Assembly (NCBI GenBank): GCA_018654125.1
Contig: JABIME010000279.1
Coordinates: 1 to 32,025 of the forward strand
Source: Candidatus Cloacimonadota bacterium
GTDB taxonomy: Bacteria > Cloacimonadota > Cloacimonadia > Cloacimonadales > TCS61
Length of the DNA stretch: 32,025 nucleotides
Direction: 5' to 3'
Shown here: in pieces, positions 22,709 to 31,505 of the stretch
Numbering within the stretch: the stretch's first letter is position 1
Layout: each line of letters starts with the position of its first letter
Made by a program: the position numbers and the translations under genes
Notes under the pieces: generated by a model
Seen by the model: only the letters and a program-made list of their open reading frames with translations
Told to the model about the DNA's origin: nothing
Database searches by the model: none

Positions 22709-23846
22709 ATACTTTCTCAATTTGTTCAATCACATTCTCAAGAAGATGATCTTGATTAACTTTATTAAATCCATTTTCTGTTATTTTCTCAATATTATCT
22801 GAATACATCATTTTCAGAATTGTTTTTTCAAGATCAATAACACTATTTCTTTCAACAAGAAATCCATTCTCACCATCAACAATTACTCCATCTATTCCTT
22901 CACCTTCAACACCTATAACAGGAATTCTACTTAGCATTGCTTCCAAATAAACAATTCCAAACGTTTCACTCCAACTTGGTAGAACAAATGCATTATAGTG
23001 AGTGTATAAGTTCATCACAATATAATGATTAACTCTACCCAATAATCGAATTCTTTTTTTCATACTATTATTGATTATTAAGTTTTCCAAGTTATCCTTT
23101 TCTATTCCCTCTCCAATTACTGCAAGTTCAACATCATGTCCTTCACTATTTAATTTAGTAACGACCTCAATTAGTAAATCAAATCCTTTAGATTTAACAA
23201 GATTACCTACAGAGATAATCTTATATGAGCTATTAGGTTTTGGAAGATACTTTATCAAATCAGTATTCATGATTTTTGGAAAATCCTTACTTACACCATT
23301 ACCTATTACATTGATTTTACTAGGTTTATTACTGAATGGTAGAATTAGCTCCCTTACTTTTTTACTAACTACAATTATTTTAGGAAATTTATTTAAAGCA
23401 TACTTCAATGTTGTTAAATAAAACCATCGAACACTAAAATGGCTATCGAATAATTGTCTTGAATTATGAAAAGTAATGACTGATTTTTTGATGTTTTCTT
23501 TACATAATAAAAAGCTTAAAGTAAAGATCTCGGGCATATGCTTATAATCATGAATATGAATTACATCTGGATCATAGTTACTAAGTAGTTTCAGAAGATT
23601 CTTCCTAACGGAGAAAAAATAGAAAAATGGTGATAGAATAAATCTCGGTATATTGATTCTTGTTTGATGCACTTCAATATCATCCTTGTAAAATACCTCA
23701 TATGAATTCATTCTTGAGTTCTCGGTAGCAAATACAACCACTTCATTGTCCATTTTCAGTTTTTCTACTTGTTCCTTCACGAAAATTCCGCGAGAAGAAT
23801 TTATTCTATTAGGATATAATGAAGTTATAATTAAAATTCGCCTCAT
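22698..23846 (-). CDS. GT4 glycosyltransferase
   Basis: This 382-residue GT-B enzyme has N-terminal IITSLYPNRINSSRGIFVKE (acceptor side), VIHIHDYKHMPEI, the hinge IGNGVSKDFPKI and a C-terminal donor domain with ISVGNLVKSKGFDLLIEVV, AVIGEGIEKDNLE and the E-x7-E motif ETFGIVYLE. The last part, FLVERNSVIDLEKTILKM, is the usual GT4 tail. Its ATG overlaps the stop of the flippase gene by 4 nt (ATGA at 23843-23846), so it is coupled to wzx. It would add a sugar to the repeat unit that Wzx later flips; specificity unknown. Confidence 0.9.
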   Translation of the reverse strand: MRRILIITSLYPNRINSSRGIFVKEQVEKLKMDNEVVVFATENSRMNSYEVFYKDDIEVHQTRINIPRFILSPFFYFFSVRKNLLKLLSNYDPDVIHIHDYKHMPEIFTLSFLLCKENIKKSVITFHNSRQLFDSHFSVRWFYLTTLKYALNKFPKIIVVSKKVRELILPFSNKPSKINVIGNGVSKDFPKIMNTDLIKYLPKPNSSYKIISVGNLVKSKGFDLLIEVVTKLNSEGHDVELAVIGEGIEKDNLENLIINNSMKKRIRLLGRVNHYIVMNLYTHYNAFVLPSWSETFGIVYLEAMLSRIPVIGVEGEGIDGVIVDGENGFLVERNSVIDLEKTILKMMYSDNIEKITENGFNKVNQDHLLENVIEQIEKVYEK

Positions 23847-25177
23847 GATTTCCTTTTAAATCCAATTTTCTTGAATTCATTAAACAAGTATTCAAAATCT
23901 CTTCTTTGCCATAATAGGCTTCTAGGATTATTTACAAGTTTTGTGTTGAAGAAATAAAATAAAAGTAATATTAGCCAAACACCATATGAAATACTTGTTG
24001 CAATTGCAGCTCCGATAATTCCAATAGATGGGATTAAAACAATATTCAATCCAATGTTAATCATTAAAGCAATTATCGGAAGAATTATGGTCATTTTAGG
24101 GAATCCCTTACTCCAGAAAAATGTATTTAAAATTGATCCAAAAGAAAGAAAAAATACAGCTGGCAATAAAGCAATAAAAACTTCATAAGTACGAACAAAT
24201 TCAATATCATATACGAAAGTAATAACTTGCTTTCCTATTGTAAATAAAGCGACAGTTAATATTATCATCAATATGAAAAAAATCAATGCAACCCTTCTCA
24301 TTATAATCATATTCTCTTCATCATCATTATCATTCCCTGCAAACTTAGGTAGCATTAAACTTCCAACAAGATTACTAAATGATTGCAATATTGTTACAAA
24401 ATTAGCGGCTAAAGAATAAATTCCTAATTCTACAAAGGTTTCATATTTTTCGATTAGAAAAATATCAAATTTAATTAGTAAGAAGATAAAGAGTGTAGAT
24501 AAAAAGGCCCTTATACCAATTTTATAAGCACTAATAATTTCTAAAATTTCAAACTTGAAATTAAATTTAATCTTTTCTTGTAAACATAGCTTTATTGCAT
24601 AATATTGTGTCCAAAATATTAATGGTAATATTAATATAATTAACACATAAACATATTTATCTTCAATAATAAAATGTGCTTTAATAAAGAAAAATAATAT
24701 CACATATGTAATAAGTGGTAATATATTTAATAAATTCTGCATTAAGATTTTATCAATTCCTAGCATAATAAATTTAAGTATAAAGCTGAATCTAGTAATT
24801 GCAGTAAACATTATAAATAAAATAAGATAAATAGGTGCTATAATATCAAGCTTAAGAAAAAAATATTCTTTAAAAATCAACATTGCTAAGATCAATAAGA
24901 TAAAATCCCAAAAATGAGACAATAAAGAAAATGAAAATAAACTATTTAATTTATTTCTATCTTTTGATAAAATATAAGGCAAGCTTTTATGAAAACCAAG
25001 ATCTAGAATCATCCAGATTGTGGCTGATAACGTAAGAAAATAAGACATTTTGCCCTTAAGCTCAGGGCCGAGATACCTAGTAACAAAGATACTTAAAGTA
25101 AATCCTATCAACATTGATAGAATTCTAGTTATTAATGAAATCGAGATATTTTTTTTAAGATTTATTTTCTTCTTCAT
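23843..25177 (-). CDS. wzx: Wzx-type polysaccharide flippase (MOP superfamily)
   Basis: This 444-residue membrane protein has about 12 predicted helices and family marks: ISLITRILSMLIGFTLSIFV in helix 1 followed by TRYLGPELKGKMSYFLTLSA, and FVTILQSFSNLVGSLMLPKF in helix 7-8, with the two-fold MATE-like arrangement. It would flip undecaprenyl-linked repeat units from the cytoplasmic to the periplasmic leaflet. It sits between the Wzy-type gene and the glycosyltransferases, with a 39-nt gap to the former. Base composition is among the most AT-rich in the window, normal for surface-polysaccharide loci. Confidence 0.9.
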   Translation of the reverse strand: MKKKINLKKNISISLITRILSMLIGFTLSIFVTRYLGPELKGKMSYFLTLSATIWMILDLGFHKSLPYILSKDRNKLNSLFSFSLLSHFWDFILLILAMLIFKEYFFLKLDIIAPIYLILFIMFTAITRFSFILKFIMLGIDKILMQNLLNILPLITYVILFFFIKAHFIIEDKYVYVLIILILPLIFWTQYYAIKLCLQEKIKFNFKFEILEIISAYKIGIRAFLSTLFIFLLIKFDIFLIEKYETFVELGIYSLAANFVTILQSFSNLVGSLMLPKFAGNDNDDEENMIIMRRVALIFFILMIILTVALFTIGKQVITFVYDIEFVRTYEVFIALLPAVFFLSFGSILNTFFWSKGFPKMTIILPIIALMINIGLNIVLIPSIGIIGAAIATSISYGVWLILLLFYFFNTKLVNNPRSLLWQRRDFEYLFNEFKKIGFKRKS

Positions 25178-25216
25178 ACTTAAAATATGTTTTCAGAATT
25201 ATTCGATTTACAATAA

Positions 25217-26545
25217 TTAATTATTGCTAACTGGAGACTTTTCATAATTTACTTCCAAATCTTTTGACGCAGTCATTTTCAACATAAATGCTAACATGAT
25301 CCAAAAAATAATTGCTATTGGTAATTTCACAATAAAGACATCAGTTAAACACGAGAATAAAATAGCAATTATAGCCACAATCATAGAGAGATGAAATTCA
25401 ATGTTTTTAGATTTTCTAATTAGTTTATAAAATCTCCAAATAATATTAAATACAATAAAGAAGTATGCTGTCATTCCAATCATACCTAATTCTAATAACA
25501 ACTTAATAAAAACATTATGAGGATGTTCTGCATAGAGCCAGTATAATGGAACTTCATATTCATAAGTATTTTTCCATGTATCAAATCCTATCCCAAAAAT
25601 TGGATTTTGTTTTATTAGTTCAAAACTATGAACCCAAGCAAATAGTCGAATGATAACAGAAGAATCTTCAAAAATATTCTTTCCTGCTCTCTCTACCATT
25701 GAGGCAGGTATAAACAACATTACTAATAGTAATACAACTATTGCAAACTTTCGTACTTCCTTTAATCTTATTGCCAATAATATAGCCCCAAAGAAAACAC
25801 TTAACAAAGCAATTCTTGTATAAGTGAATAACATTCCAAACAATATAATTAGTGATAGAAAGTAAAAGAAGTATTTTTGAATCATGGATTTCTCTCGAAA
25901 TGCTAAGCCCAAAGAAATAAAAAAGCTAAAGACATAAAATGCATTTATTGTCATTGCAGTTTCCCATGTTGAACCAATACGCTCTGTTGGATTTGTAATT
26001 GCAATAATAACTCCCAAAAAACCAACTAATGATGCTACGTAAACAAGATATCTCATATATTTTATCATCTTAGTATATGAAAATTGAGAATTATATATTA
26101 CAAAAATTAAAATCATTGGAGTAATAACAATTGTAAACAAATTGTGTAATCCTTCATATAGGACAGATGCTCTATATGTTGCAATTATTCCAAAAAAAGC
26201 TATTAAAGTAAAAAGATAGAAGTAAGGTAGACAAACTTTGTAATTTTTATTGTAAATTCTTTTAGCTATGAAGACCAATAGAAGAATTGAAATCATAATA
26301 TAATACAGATATTTTGCAGGTCTTAAATAAATAGCCGTAAAAGGAATCAATAATCCAATTATAGTAATCTCGTTGAAAATAAAATATATTGTGAAAATTG
26401 TAATAATTACTAATAATTTTACAATACTACTTACATTAATTGTTTGTAAACTATCAGCTATGAATACTGAAAGCATCAATATTAACATTACAAGGAAAAA
26501 GCTTAGTAAGTTATAAGCTCTATTGCTTTTTGCCAAATAGTTCAT
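25217..26545 (-). CDS. O-antigen polymerase/ligase (Wzy/WaaL family)
   Basis: This 442-residue integral membrane protein has about 12 helices and the Wzy_C (O-antigen ligase) signature in its second half: a periplasmic loop with NPIFGIGFDTWKNTYE followed by LYAEHPHNVFIKLLLELGMI. The H-P-H-N motif after the loop is typical for this family. It either polymerises repeat units (Wzy) or transfers the chain to an acceptor (WaaL); sequence alone cannot separate them, but co-occurrence with wzz and wzx favours Wzy. Its start overlaps the wzz end by 26 nt. Confidence 0.87.
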   Translation of the reverse strand: MNYLAKSNRAYNLLSFFLVMLILMLSVFIADSLQTINVSSIVKLLVIITIFTIYFIFNEITIIGLLIPFTAIYLRPAKYLYYIMISILLLVFIAKRIYNKNYKVCLPYFYLFTLIAFFGIIATYRASVLYEGLHNLFTIVITPMILIFVIYNSQFSYTKMIKYMRYLVYVASLVGFLGVIIAITNPTERIGSTWETAMTINAFYVFSFFISLGLAFREKSMIQKYFFYFLSLIILFGMLFTYTRIALLSVFFGAILLAIRLKEVRKFAIVVLLLVMLFIPASMVERAGKNIFEDSSVIIRLFAWVHSFELIKQNPIFGIGFDTWKNTYEYEVPLYWLYAEHPHNVFIKLLLELGMIGMTAYFFIVFNIIWRFYKLIRKSKNIEFHLSMIVAIIAILFSCLTDVFIVKLPIAIIFWIMLAFMLKMTASKDLEVNYEKSPVSNN

Positions 26546-27689
26546 TACCTATTAACTTTATCTCAGAATTTTTTCTTTTTAGCAAGTGTATAAGTATCAC
26601 TGCAATTGAACTAAAAACTATAGCGAGAAAGAAGGCAATCATGCAGATCATAGCACGTTTTGGCTTTGACCTCTTCCCGGCTGGTTTTGCCTTATCAATT
26701 ACCTCAACAGTAGATAAATCTTTTACTTCCTCAATCTTTGCATTTTCAAATTGAGGATACAAAAATTCATAAACTTTAAGTTTAATTTCTAATTGAGTAT
26801 CTAAATAAGCATATTGCAATGACATGTCTGCCACTTCATCAAGTTCGAATAGATAATCAGAATCTTTTGAAGTTTGCTTTAAGGTTCTAATTTTTTTATT
26901 AATAATGTTAAGCTTTTGATTTATCACTACAACTTGAGGTGAATCTTCTGAGTAGTTAATTACTAAAAAGTCCCTTTCCATTTCAAATGCTCTTTTTTCA
27001 CTTTCAAGTTTTGCAAATATTTCAATAAGTGCTTTCACTTGTTCATCAAGTAGTAAAACTTTATTTTCTTTTTTAAATTCAAGAAGTTCTTTTGATAAAT
27101 TATCGATCTCGAGCTTAATAAATGCCAATCTTTTTTCAATAAACTCTCTCTTTTCTTTTCCCTTACTCTTACTTGATGAAACATTATACTTTTCTATTTG
27201 AGAAACAATGTAATTAGCAATATCTGCGGACATATATTTATCTTTAGAATTTATTGTAATCAGTATCAATCCCGTATCATCATCTAAAGATATTGTTCTC
27301 ATGTCTGACCCAAAAGAATCTAATGCTTCATGCATGTTTAATAGAGAATCTGGACTTGAGATTTCAAAGTACTCTATTAGATTGAATTTATTTATAATTT
27401 TCTCGGAAAACGTTCTACTATTCATCACTGTAACCAAATTGGATCCACTACTACTATAGGATTTTCCCAATAAAGAAGATTGCAAACCAGATAAACTTGA
27501 ACTGAAAGAAAAATTTGATACTTCATTATCAATTGGTAAAATCGTTGCAGTTGATATCCAGATTTGCGGAGTTAACAAACTATATACAATAGCAAAGATA
27601 CTTACGATCAATGTAGTAAAAAATATAAACTTCTTATGTTTTGCTAGAATCAAAAGTATGTCTAATATATCAATTTGCTTGTTTTCCAT
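26520..27689 (-). CDS. wzz: Chain-length determinant protein (Wzz family)
   Basis: This 389-residue protein has the Wzz layout: an N-terminal helix (FIFFTTLIVSIFAIVYSLL, about residues 18-38), a periplasmic domain starting with PQIWISTATILPID and containing a long coiled-coil region (about residues 175-280), and a second membrane helix near the C-terminus (AMICMIAFFLAIVFSSIAVI). The proline-rich element before it, PAGKRSKPKR, is characteristic. There is no cytoplasmic tyrosine kinase domain. It regulates the chain length made by the Wzy polymerase next to it. AAGGAT precedes the ATG; a promoter candidate is at 27716-27746. It opens the polysaccharide operon. Confidence 0.9.
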   Translation of the reverse strand: MENKQIDILDILLILAKHKKFIFFTTLIVSIFAIVYSLLTPQIWISTATILPIDNEVSNFSFSSSLSGLQSSLLGKSYSSSGSNLVTVMNSRTFSEKIINKFNLIEYFEISSPDSLLNMHEALDSFGSDMRTISLDDDTGLILITINSKDKYMSADIANYIVSQIEKYNVSSSKSKGKEKREFIEKRLAFIKLEIDNLSKELLEFKKENKVLLLDEQVKALIEIFAKLESEKRAFEMERDFLVINYSEDSPQVVVINQKLNIINKKIRTLKQTSKDSDYLFELDEVADMSLQYAYLDTQLEIKLKVYEFLYPQFENAKIEEVKDLSTVEVIDKAKPAGKRSKPKRAMICMIAFFLAIVFSSIAVILIHLLKRKNSEIKLIGNELFGKKQ

Positions 27690-27715
27690 ATATAATCCTT
27701 ATAATTTTATTTTTT

Positions 27716-27746
27716 TTTATATTTTTTAATATTGTTTCTGTGTCAA
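27716..27746 (-). promoter_or_regulatory. Promoter candidate for the polysaccharide cluster
   Basis: On the minus strand, TTGACA (27741-27746) and TATAAA (27716-27721) are separated by 19 bp, slightly wide. It lies between nth (ending 27756) and wzz (starting 27689). No terminator was seen after nth, so read-through from the tRNA-nth side is also possible. Confidence 0.4.
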
Positions 27747-27755
27747 TTGAAAACA

Positions 27756-28412
27756 TTATAACTTAGGATACTTTGTCTTAACTCCATTTCTTGCACATTC
27801 ATCATAGATTTGGCAAGAAGAACATTTTGGATTGATCGGTTTACAATGATTCTGACCAAATGCTACTAGATAGGAGTTGATATTTATCCAATACTTTGGG
27901 GGTAATTTCTCACGTAGTGCCATCTCAGTTTCAAATGGAGTTTTTGTTTCAACATAACCAATTCTATTACAAATTCTATGAACATGAACATCAACACAGA
28001 TTGCTGGTTTTTTAAAGGCAATGGCTCTTACTAGATTTGCTGTTTTTCTACCAACACCTGGCAATGTAATTAAATCATCTATCTCATCTGGAACTTGATT
28101 ATTGAATTCATTTTTAAGAACGTCTGGAAGCTTTTTCAAATATCTTGCTTTATTTCTAAAGAATCCCACCGGATGAATTAATTTTTCCAATTCTTCTACT
28201 TTGTATTTATTTATATCTTCTGGTTTATTAACACTTTCAAACAATCTGTGTGCAACTTCTGAAGTTGTTTGATCTTTTGTTCTAGCACTTAGCATTGTTG
28301 TTACAAGTATTTTAAATGGATCTTTAGTTTGTGCCTCGATGAGATCAACAACCGGAGCAGGATAACTTTGAAATTGTTTTTCCAGAACTTTATAAATCTT
28401 ATTAATATCCAT
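27756..28412 (-). CDS. nth: Endonuclease III
   Basis: This 218-residue DNA glycosylase/AP lyase removes oxidised pyrimidines in base-excision repair. The helix-hairpin-helix is LPGVGRKTANLV (residues 117-128) with catalytic Lys 123; catalytic Asp 141 is in CVDVHVHRICNR. The [4Fe-4S] cluster ligands are Cys 190, 197, 200 and 206 in the exact C-x6-C-x2-C-x5-C spacing. Length is typical. It starts 28 bases downstream of the tRNA-Pro 3' end on the same strand, with AAGGG as ribosome site, and may be co-transcribed with that tRNA. Confidence 0.96.
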   Translation of the reverse strand: MDINKIYKVLEKQFQSYPAPVVDLIEAQTKDPFKILVTTMLSARTKDQTTSEVAHRLFESVNKPEDINKYKVEELEKLIHPVGFFRNKARYLKKLPDVLKNEFNNQVPDEIDDLITLPGVGRKTANLVRAIAFKKPAICVDVHVHRICNRIGYVETKTPFETEMALREKLPPKYWININSYLVAFGQNHCKPINPKCSSCQIYDECARNGVKTKYPKL

Positions 28413-28439
28413 ATTTTCCCTTAATTTTTGTACAATTTT

Positions 28440-28517
28440 TGGTCGGGATGAGAGGATTTGAACCTCCGGCCTTTCGCCCCCCAGACGAACGCGCTAACCG
28501 AGCTGCGCTACATCCCG
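28440..28517 (-). tRNA. tRNA-Pro (anticodon GGG)
   Basis: The 78-nt sequence folds as a cloverleaf. The acceptor stem is CGGGATG (complement of 28511-28517) with CATCCCG (complement of 28444-28450). The D stem is GCGC/GCGC, the anticodon stem TTCGT/GCGAA, and the loop CTGGGGG gives anticodon GGG. The T arm is GGAGG-TTCAAAT-CCTCT. Discriminator A and an encoded CCA follow. Loop position 37 is G, as usual for proline tRNAs. Upstream, TTGTCA-N17-AAATAT is a weak promoter candidate. Confidence 0.95.
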
Positions 28518-28640
28518 ACGTTGGACATATTTGAAAAAACATAATTTGCTGACAAGTATTATCTTTCTATTTTCTTTTTGATTTCTTAACGATAAATTGA
28601 CATATTTCTTCGAACTCCATTTCTGGTTTATGAGGTAATA

Positions 28641-30530
28641 ATGAGCATTGTATCAGTTTCTAATATAAATCACAGCTTCGGAGTTGAAAAACTCTTTCAA
28701 GCACTAAACTTCTCTATTGAGCATAATAGTAAAATTGGGCTTGTCGGTAAAAATGGAAGCGGGAAAACAACTCTTTTTAATATATTCACACAAAGCTTAA
28801 TTCCAGATAGTGGGAATGTACACATTTCTAAAACTGCAAAAATTTCCTACCTTACACAAGAGCCCGAACTGGATGATTCTCTCACTTTGAGAGAGTGTGT
28901 TCTACAATCTCGACCAGACCATATTATTCTAAATAAACAACTTATAGAAGCTGAACAGAAATTAACTCAAAATGATTCCCAGAAAAACTTGGATCATTAT
29001 GCACAAATGCAGCAGAGATTTGAATTAGCTGGGGGATATCACTTTAATACCGAGATGAAGCTAGTTCTTACAAGTTTGAATTTTCCAAAAAATGTTTGGG
29101 ATATGAAGATAAGAAATTTTAGTGGAGGGGAGAAAACAAGAATTCAACTTGCTACGATTTTGCTTCAACCATTTGATCTACTGCTTTTAGATGAACCAAC
29201 AAATCATCTTGATATTGAGATGATCTACTGGCTAGAAAGATACCTTACTTCACTTGATAAACCATATCTAATCATCTCTCACGATCGACATTTTTTAGAT
29301 AATACGATCACAAAAATTGCTGAGATCAGGAATTATGCAATTGATATTTATTCTGGAAATTACAGCCAGTATAAAGAGCAATTACAAATGCGAATGGAAC
29401 TTCAGGAAAAAACATTTCGCAAACAACAGAAGAAGATCAACCGAATGGAGAAACAGATCGATCAATATCGCATTTGGGGACGTGCAAGAGATAGTGAAAC
29501 CATGTTCGTAAGAGCAAAAGAACTTGAAAAAAGATTAGATAAAATAGATAGAACTGATCTTCCCAAAAAAGAGAAAAAGATAAAACTAAATTTCCAGACA
29601 GAAAAACGTAGCGGAAACGATGTATACACATTTGAAAATATGAGCTTTGGCTTCCCCGAGAATACTTTAGCTTCCAATATAAATTTGCAAATGTTTTACC
29701 AGGATAAAATTGCGATCTTGGGTACAAATGGTTGTGGAAAAACTACATTTTTAAAGCTATTGAATGAAAAGATGCAACCGCAATCTGGCTCTGCAAGAAA
29801 AGGAGCAAGCCTACAAATTGGATATTACGATCAAATGCATCTTGAACTTGATGATTCGATAACCATTATGCAAACGATCTGGCAGCTTGCACCTCTCGCT
29901 CCAAAAGGTTATGTGTTTTCTTATCTGGCAAAATACGGTTTTGTAGGTGATGAGGTTGAGAAGCAGGTTTCCGTGCTTAGTGGAGGAGAGAAGGCTAGAT
30001 TATATCTTGCTAAACTGATCCATGAAAAACCAAATTTTCTAATTTTAGATGAGCCAACAAATCATCTCGATATTAACATGATCTCATATCTTGAAGATGC
30101 ATTGAAAGAGTTTGATGGAACCATTGTTTTTGTTTCTCATGACAGATACTTCATAGAAAAAGTAGCAAAGAAAAAATGGATGTTCACATCGGGGACAATA
30201 GAAGAAACTTCTCAAAAACTTGATGATCTTTTCTTTCAAAAAGAGAAAAAAAAGAAGAATGAAAACAGCAAATTAAAAAGCGGAAGTAGAAGAACAAATC
30301 CAATTGTTCTTAAAAAGCTTTCTACCGAAATCGAACAAATTACCGAACTTGTAAATTCCAAAACCGAGCAATTAGATTATTGGGAACTTGAATTTTCCAA
30401 ACCGAATATTTATAACGATCAGCAAAAAGTTAAAACTTTGACGGAAAATATAAAACAAATTAAAAAGGAAATTGAAGATTTAGGTTATTTATTAGATAAA
30501 CTTGAGAATGAATATCTGGAGTTATTATGA
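28641..30530 (+). CDS. ABC-F family ATPase (Uup-like)
   Basis: This 629-residue soluble protein has two ABC domains and no membrane segments. Domain 1 has Walker A GKNGSGKT (about 36-43), signature FSGGEKTRIQLA and Walker B LLLLDEPTNHLD. Domain 2 has GTNGCGKT (about 361-368), LSGGEKARLYLA and FLILDEPTNHLD. Between them is the charged inter-domain linker (RKQQKKINRMEKQIDQYR...) that reaches into the ribosome in ABC-F proteins. The last ~90 residues form a coiled coil like the DNA/ribosome-binding tail of Uup. ABC-F proteins resolve stalled ribosomes or protect against ribosome-targeting antibiotics; the tail favours Uup-type over EttA. TGAGG precedes the ATG. The stop overlaps the next gene (ATGA). 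Confidence 0.93.
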   Translation: MSIVSVSNINHSFGVEKLFQALNFSIEHNSKIGLVGKNGSGKTTLFNIFTQSLIPDSGNVHISKTAKISYLTQEPELDDSLTLRECVLQSRPDHIILNKQLIEAEQKLTQNDSQKNLDHYAQMQQRFELAGGYHFNTEMKLVLTSLNFPKNVWDMKIRNFSGGEKTRIQLATILLQPFDLLLLDEPTNHLDIEMIYWLERYLTSLDKPYLIISHDRHFLDNTITKIAEIRNYAIDIYSGNYSQYKEQLQMRMELQEKTFRKQQKKINRMEKQIDQYRIWGRARDSETMFVRAKELEKRLDKIDRTDLPKKEKKIKLNFQTEKRSGNDVYTFENMSFGFPENTLASNINLQMFYQDKIAILGTNGCGKTTFLKLLNEKMQPQSGSARKGASLQIGYYDQMHLELDDSITIMQTIWQLAPLAPKGYVFSYLAKYGFVGDEVEKQVSVLSGGEKARLYLAKLIHEKPNFLILDEPTNHLDINMISYLEDALKEFDGTIVFVSHDRYFIEKVAKKKWMFTSGTIEETSQKLDDLFFQKEKKKKNENSKLKSGSRRTNPIVLKKLSTEIEQITELVNSKTEQLDYWELEFSKPNIYNDQQKVKTLTENIKQIKKEIEDLGYLLDKLENEYLELL

Positions 30531-31498
30531 AGATCGGTTTCACAACATCTTTCCCCGTTGAAGTAGTATTTGCTGCCGGACACACACCAATAGACATGAA
30601 CAATATTTTCGTTTCCGGAGATGCAACCGACTTCGTTGAACAAGCAGAATTCGATGGCTATCCTCGCAATATTTGCAGCTGGATAAAAGGGATGTACAGC
30701 GTTGCTCTTACATCTGGGATGGATGCCGTGATTGGTGTGGTAGAGGGAGATTGTTCTAATACTCATTCTCTTATGTCCACACTTATCGATAAAAATATTG
30801 ATGTGATTTCCTTCTCATTTCCTCATAATAGAAATAGGAAAAAACTTGCAGCTGAAATTGAAAAACTTGAGCAATATTTTAATGTAGATCATGCAGAAAT
30901 TCTAAAAATAAAAGTTCAACTTGATAAGATTAGGAAAAAACTTATTTACCTTGATGAACTCACATTTAAAGAAAATAAAGTAACGGGTTTGGAAAATCAT
31001 CTCTGGCTGGTGAATTCATCTGATTTTAATGGAGATCCAGTTGATTTTGATAAAAGACTGGATGAATTTATTCAAGAAGCCGAAAATAGAAAACCTATAA
31101 ATGCAGACTTTAAATTTGGATTTCTGGGCGTTCCCCCCATTATTACTGATTTTTATGACTTTTTGTTGGAACATAAAGTAAATGTTGTTTTCAATGAGAT
31201 CCAAAGACAATTCAGTATGCCTTTTTTAGAGAATGATATTGTAGATCAATATTTGCATTACACTTATCCTTACACTATTTTTGATAGATTGAAAGATATT
31301 CAGAAAGAGATCAAACGCAGGAAACTTGATGCTGTGATCAGTTATTCGCAATCTTTCTGTCACCGTCAAATAGATAATATTCTCATAAAGAAATATGTTG
31401 ATATTCCAGTTCTTACAATCGAAGGAGATCAACCGGGAATGTTGGATGCCCGAACTAAACTCAGGATCGAAAGTTTCCTGGATATGTTGAAATATTAA
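30527..31498 (+). CDS. HgdB-like 2-hydroxyacyl-CoA dehydratase-family protein
   Basis: This 323-residue protein matches the HgdB/FldC family (PF06050): it starts MKIGFTTSFPVEVVFAAGHTP and keeps NICSWIKGMYSVAL, VVEGDCSNTH and SYSQSFCHRQIDNILIKK. Three conserved cysteines (Cys 50, 76 and 278) are the expected [4Fe-4S] ligands. It is shorter than usual dehydratase subunits (about 370-430). No second subunit or ATP-dependent activator (HgdC type) is adjacent in the window. It may belong to the lone homologues such as double-cubane cluster proteins rather than a true dehydratase. It is coupled to the ABC-F gene by a 4-nt overlap, an unexpected neighbour. The cofactor assignment is by family; the substrate is unknown. 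Confidence 0.8.
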   Translation: MKIGFTTSFPVEVVFAAGHTPIDMNNIFVSGDATDFVEQAEFDGYPRNICSWIKGMYSVALTSGMDAVIGVVEGDCSNTHSLMSTLIDKNIDVISFSFPHNRNRKKLAAEIEKLEQYFNVDHAEILKIKVQLDKIRKKLIYLDELTFKENKVTGLENHLWLVNSSDFNGDPVDFDKRLDEFIQEAENRKPINADFKFGFLGVPPIITDFYDFLLEHKVNVVFNEIQRQFSMPFLENDIVDQYLHYTYPYTIFDRLKDIQKEIKRRKLDAVISYSQSFCHRQIDNILIKKYVDIPVLTIEGDQPGMLDARTKLRIESFLDMLKY

Positions 31499-31505
31499 AA
31501 GAATT

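Noticed and set aside
23071..23421. Plus-strand 116-codon frame inside a GT4 gene
   Set aside because: It is the reverse shadow of a strongly conserved glycosyltransferase and has no independent signal.
28641..30530. ABC-F gene as an antibiotic-resistance (ARE) gene
   Set aside because: The coiled-coil tail and linker look like housekeeping Uup-type proteins, and nothing in the context suggests resistance.
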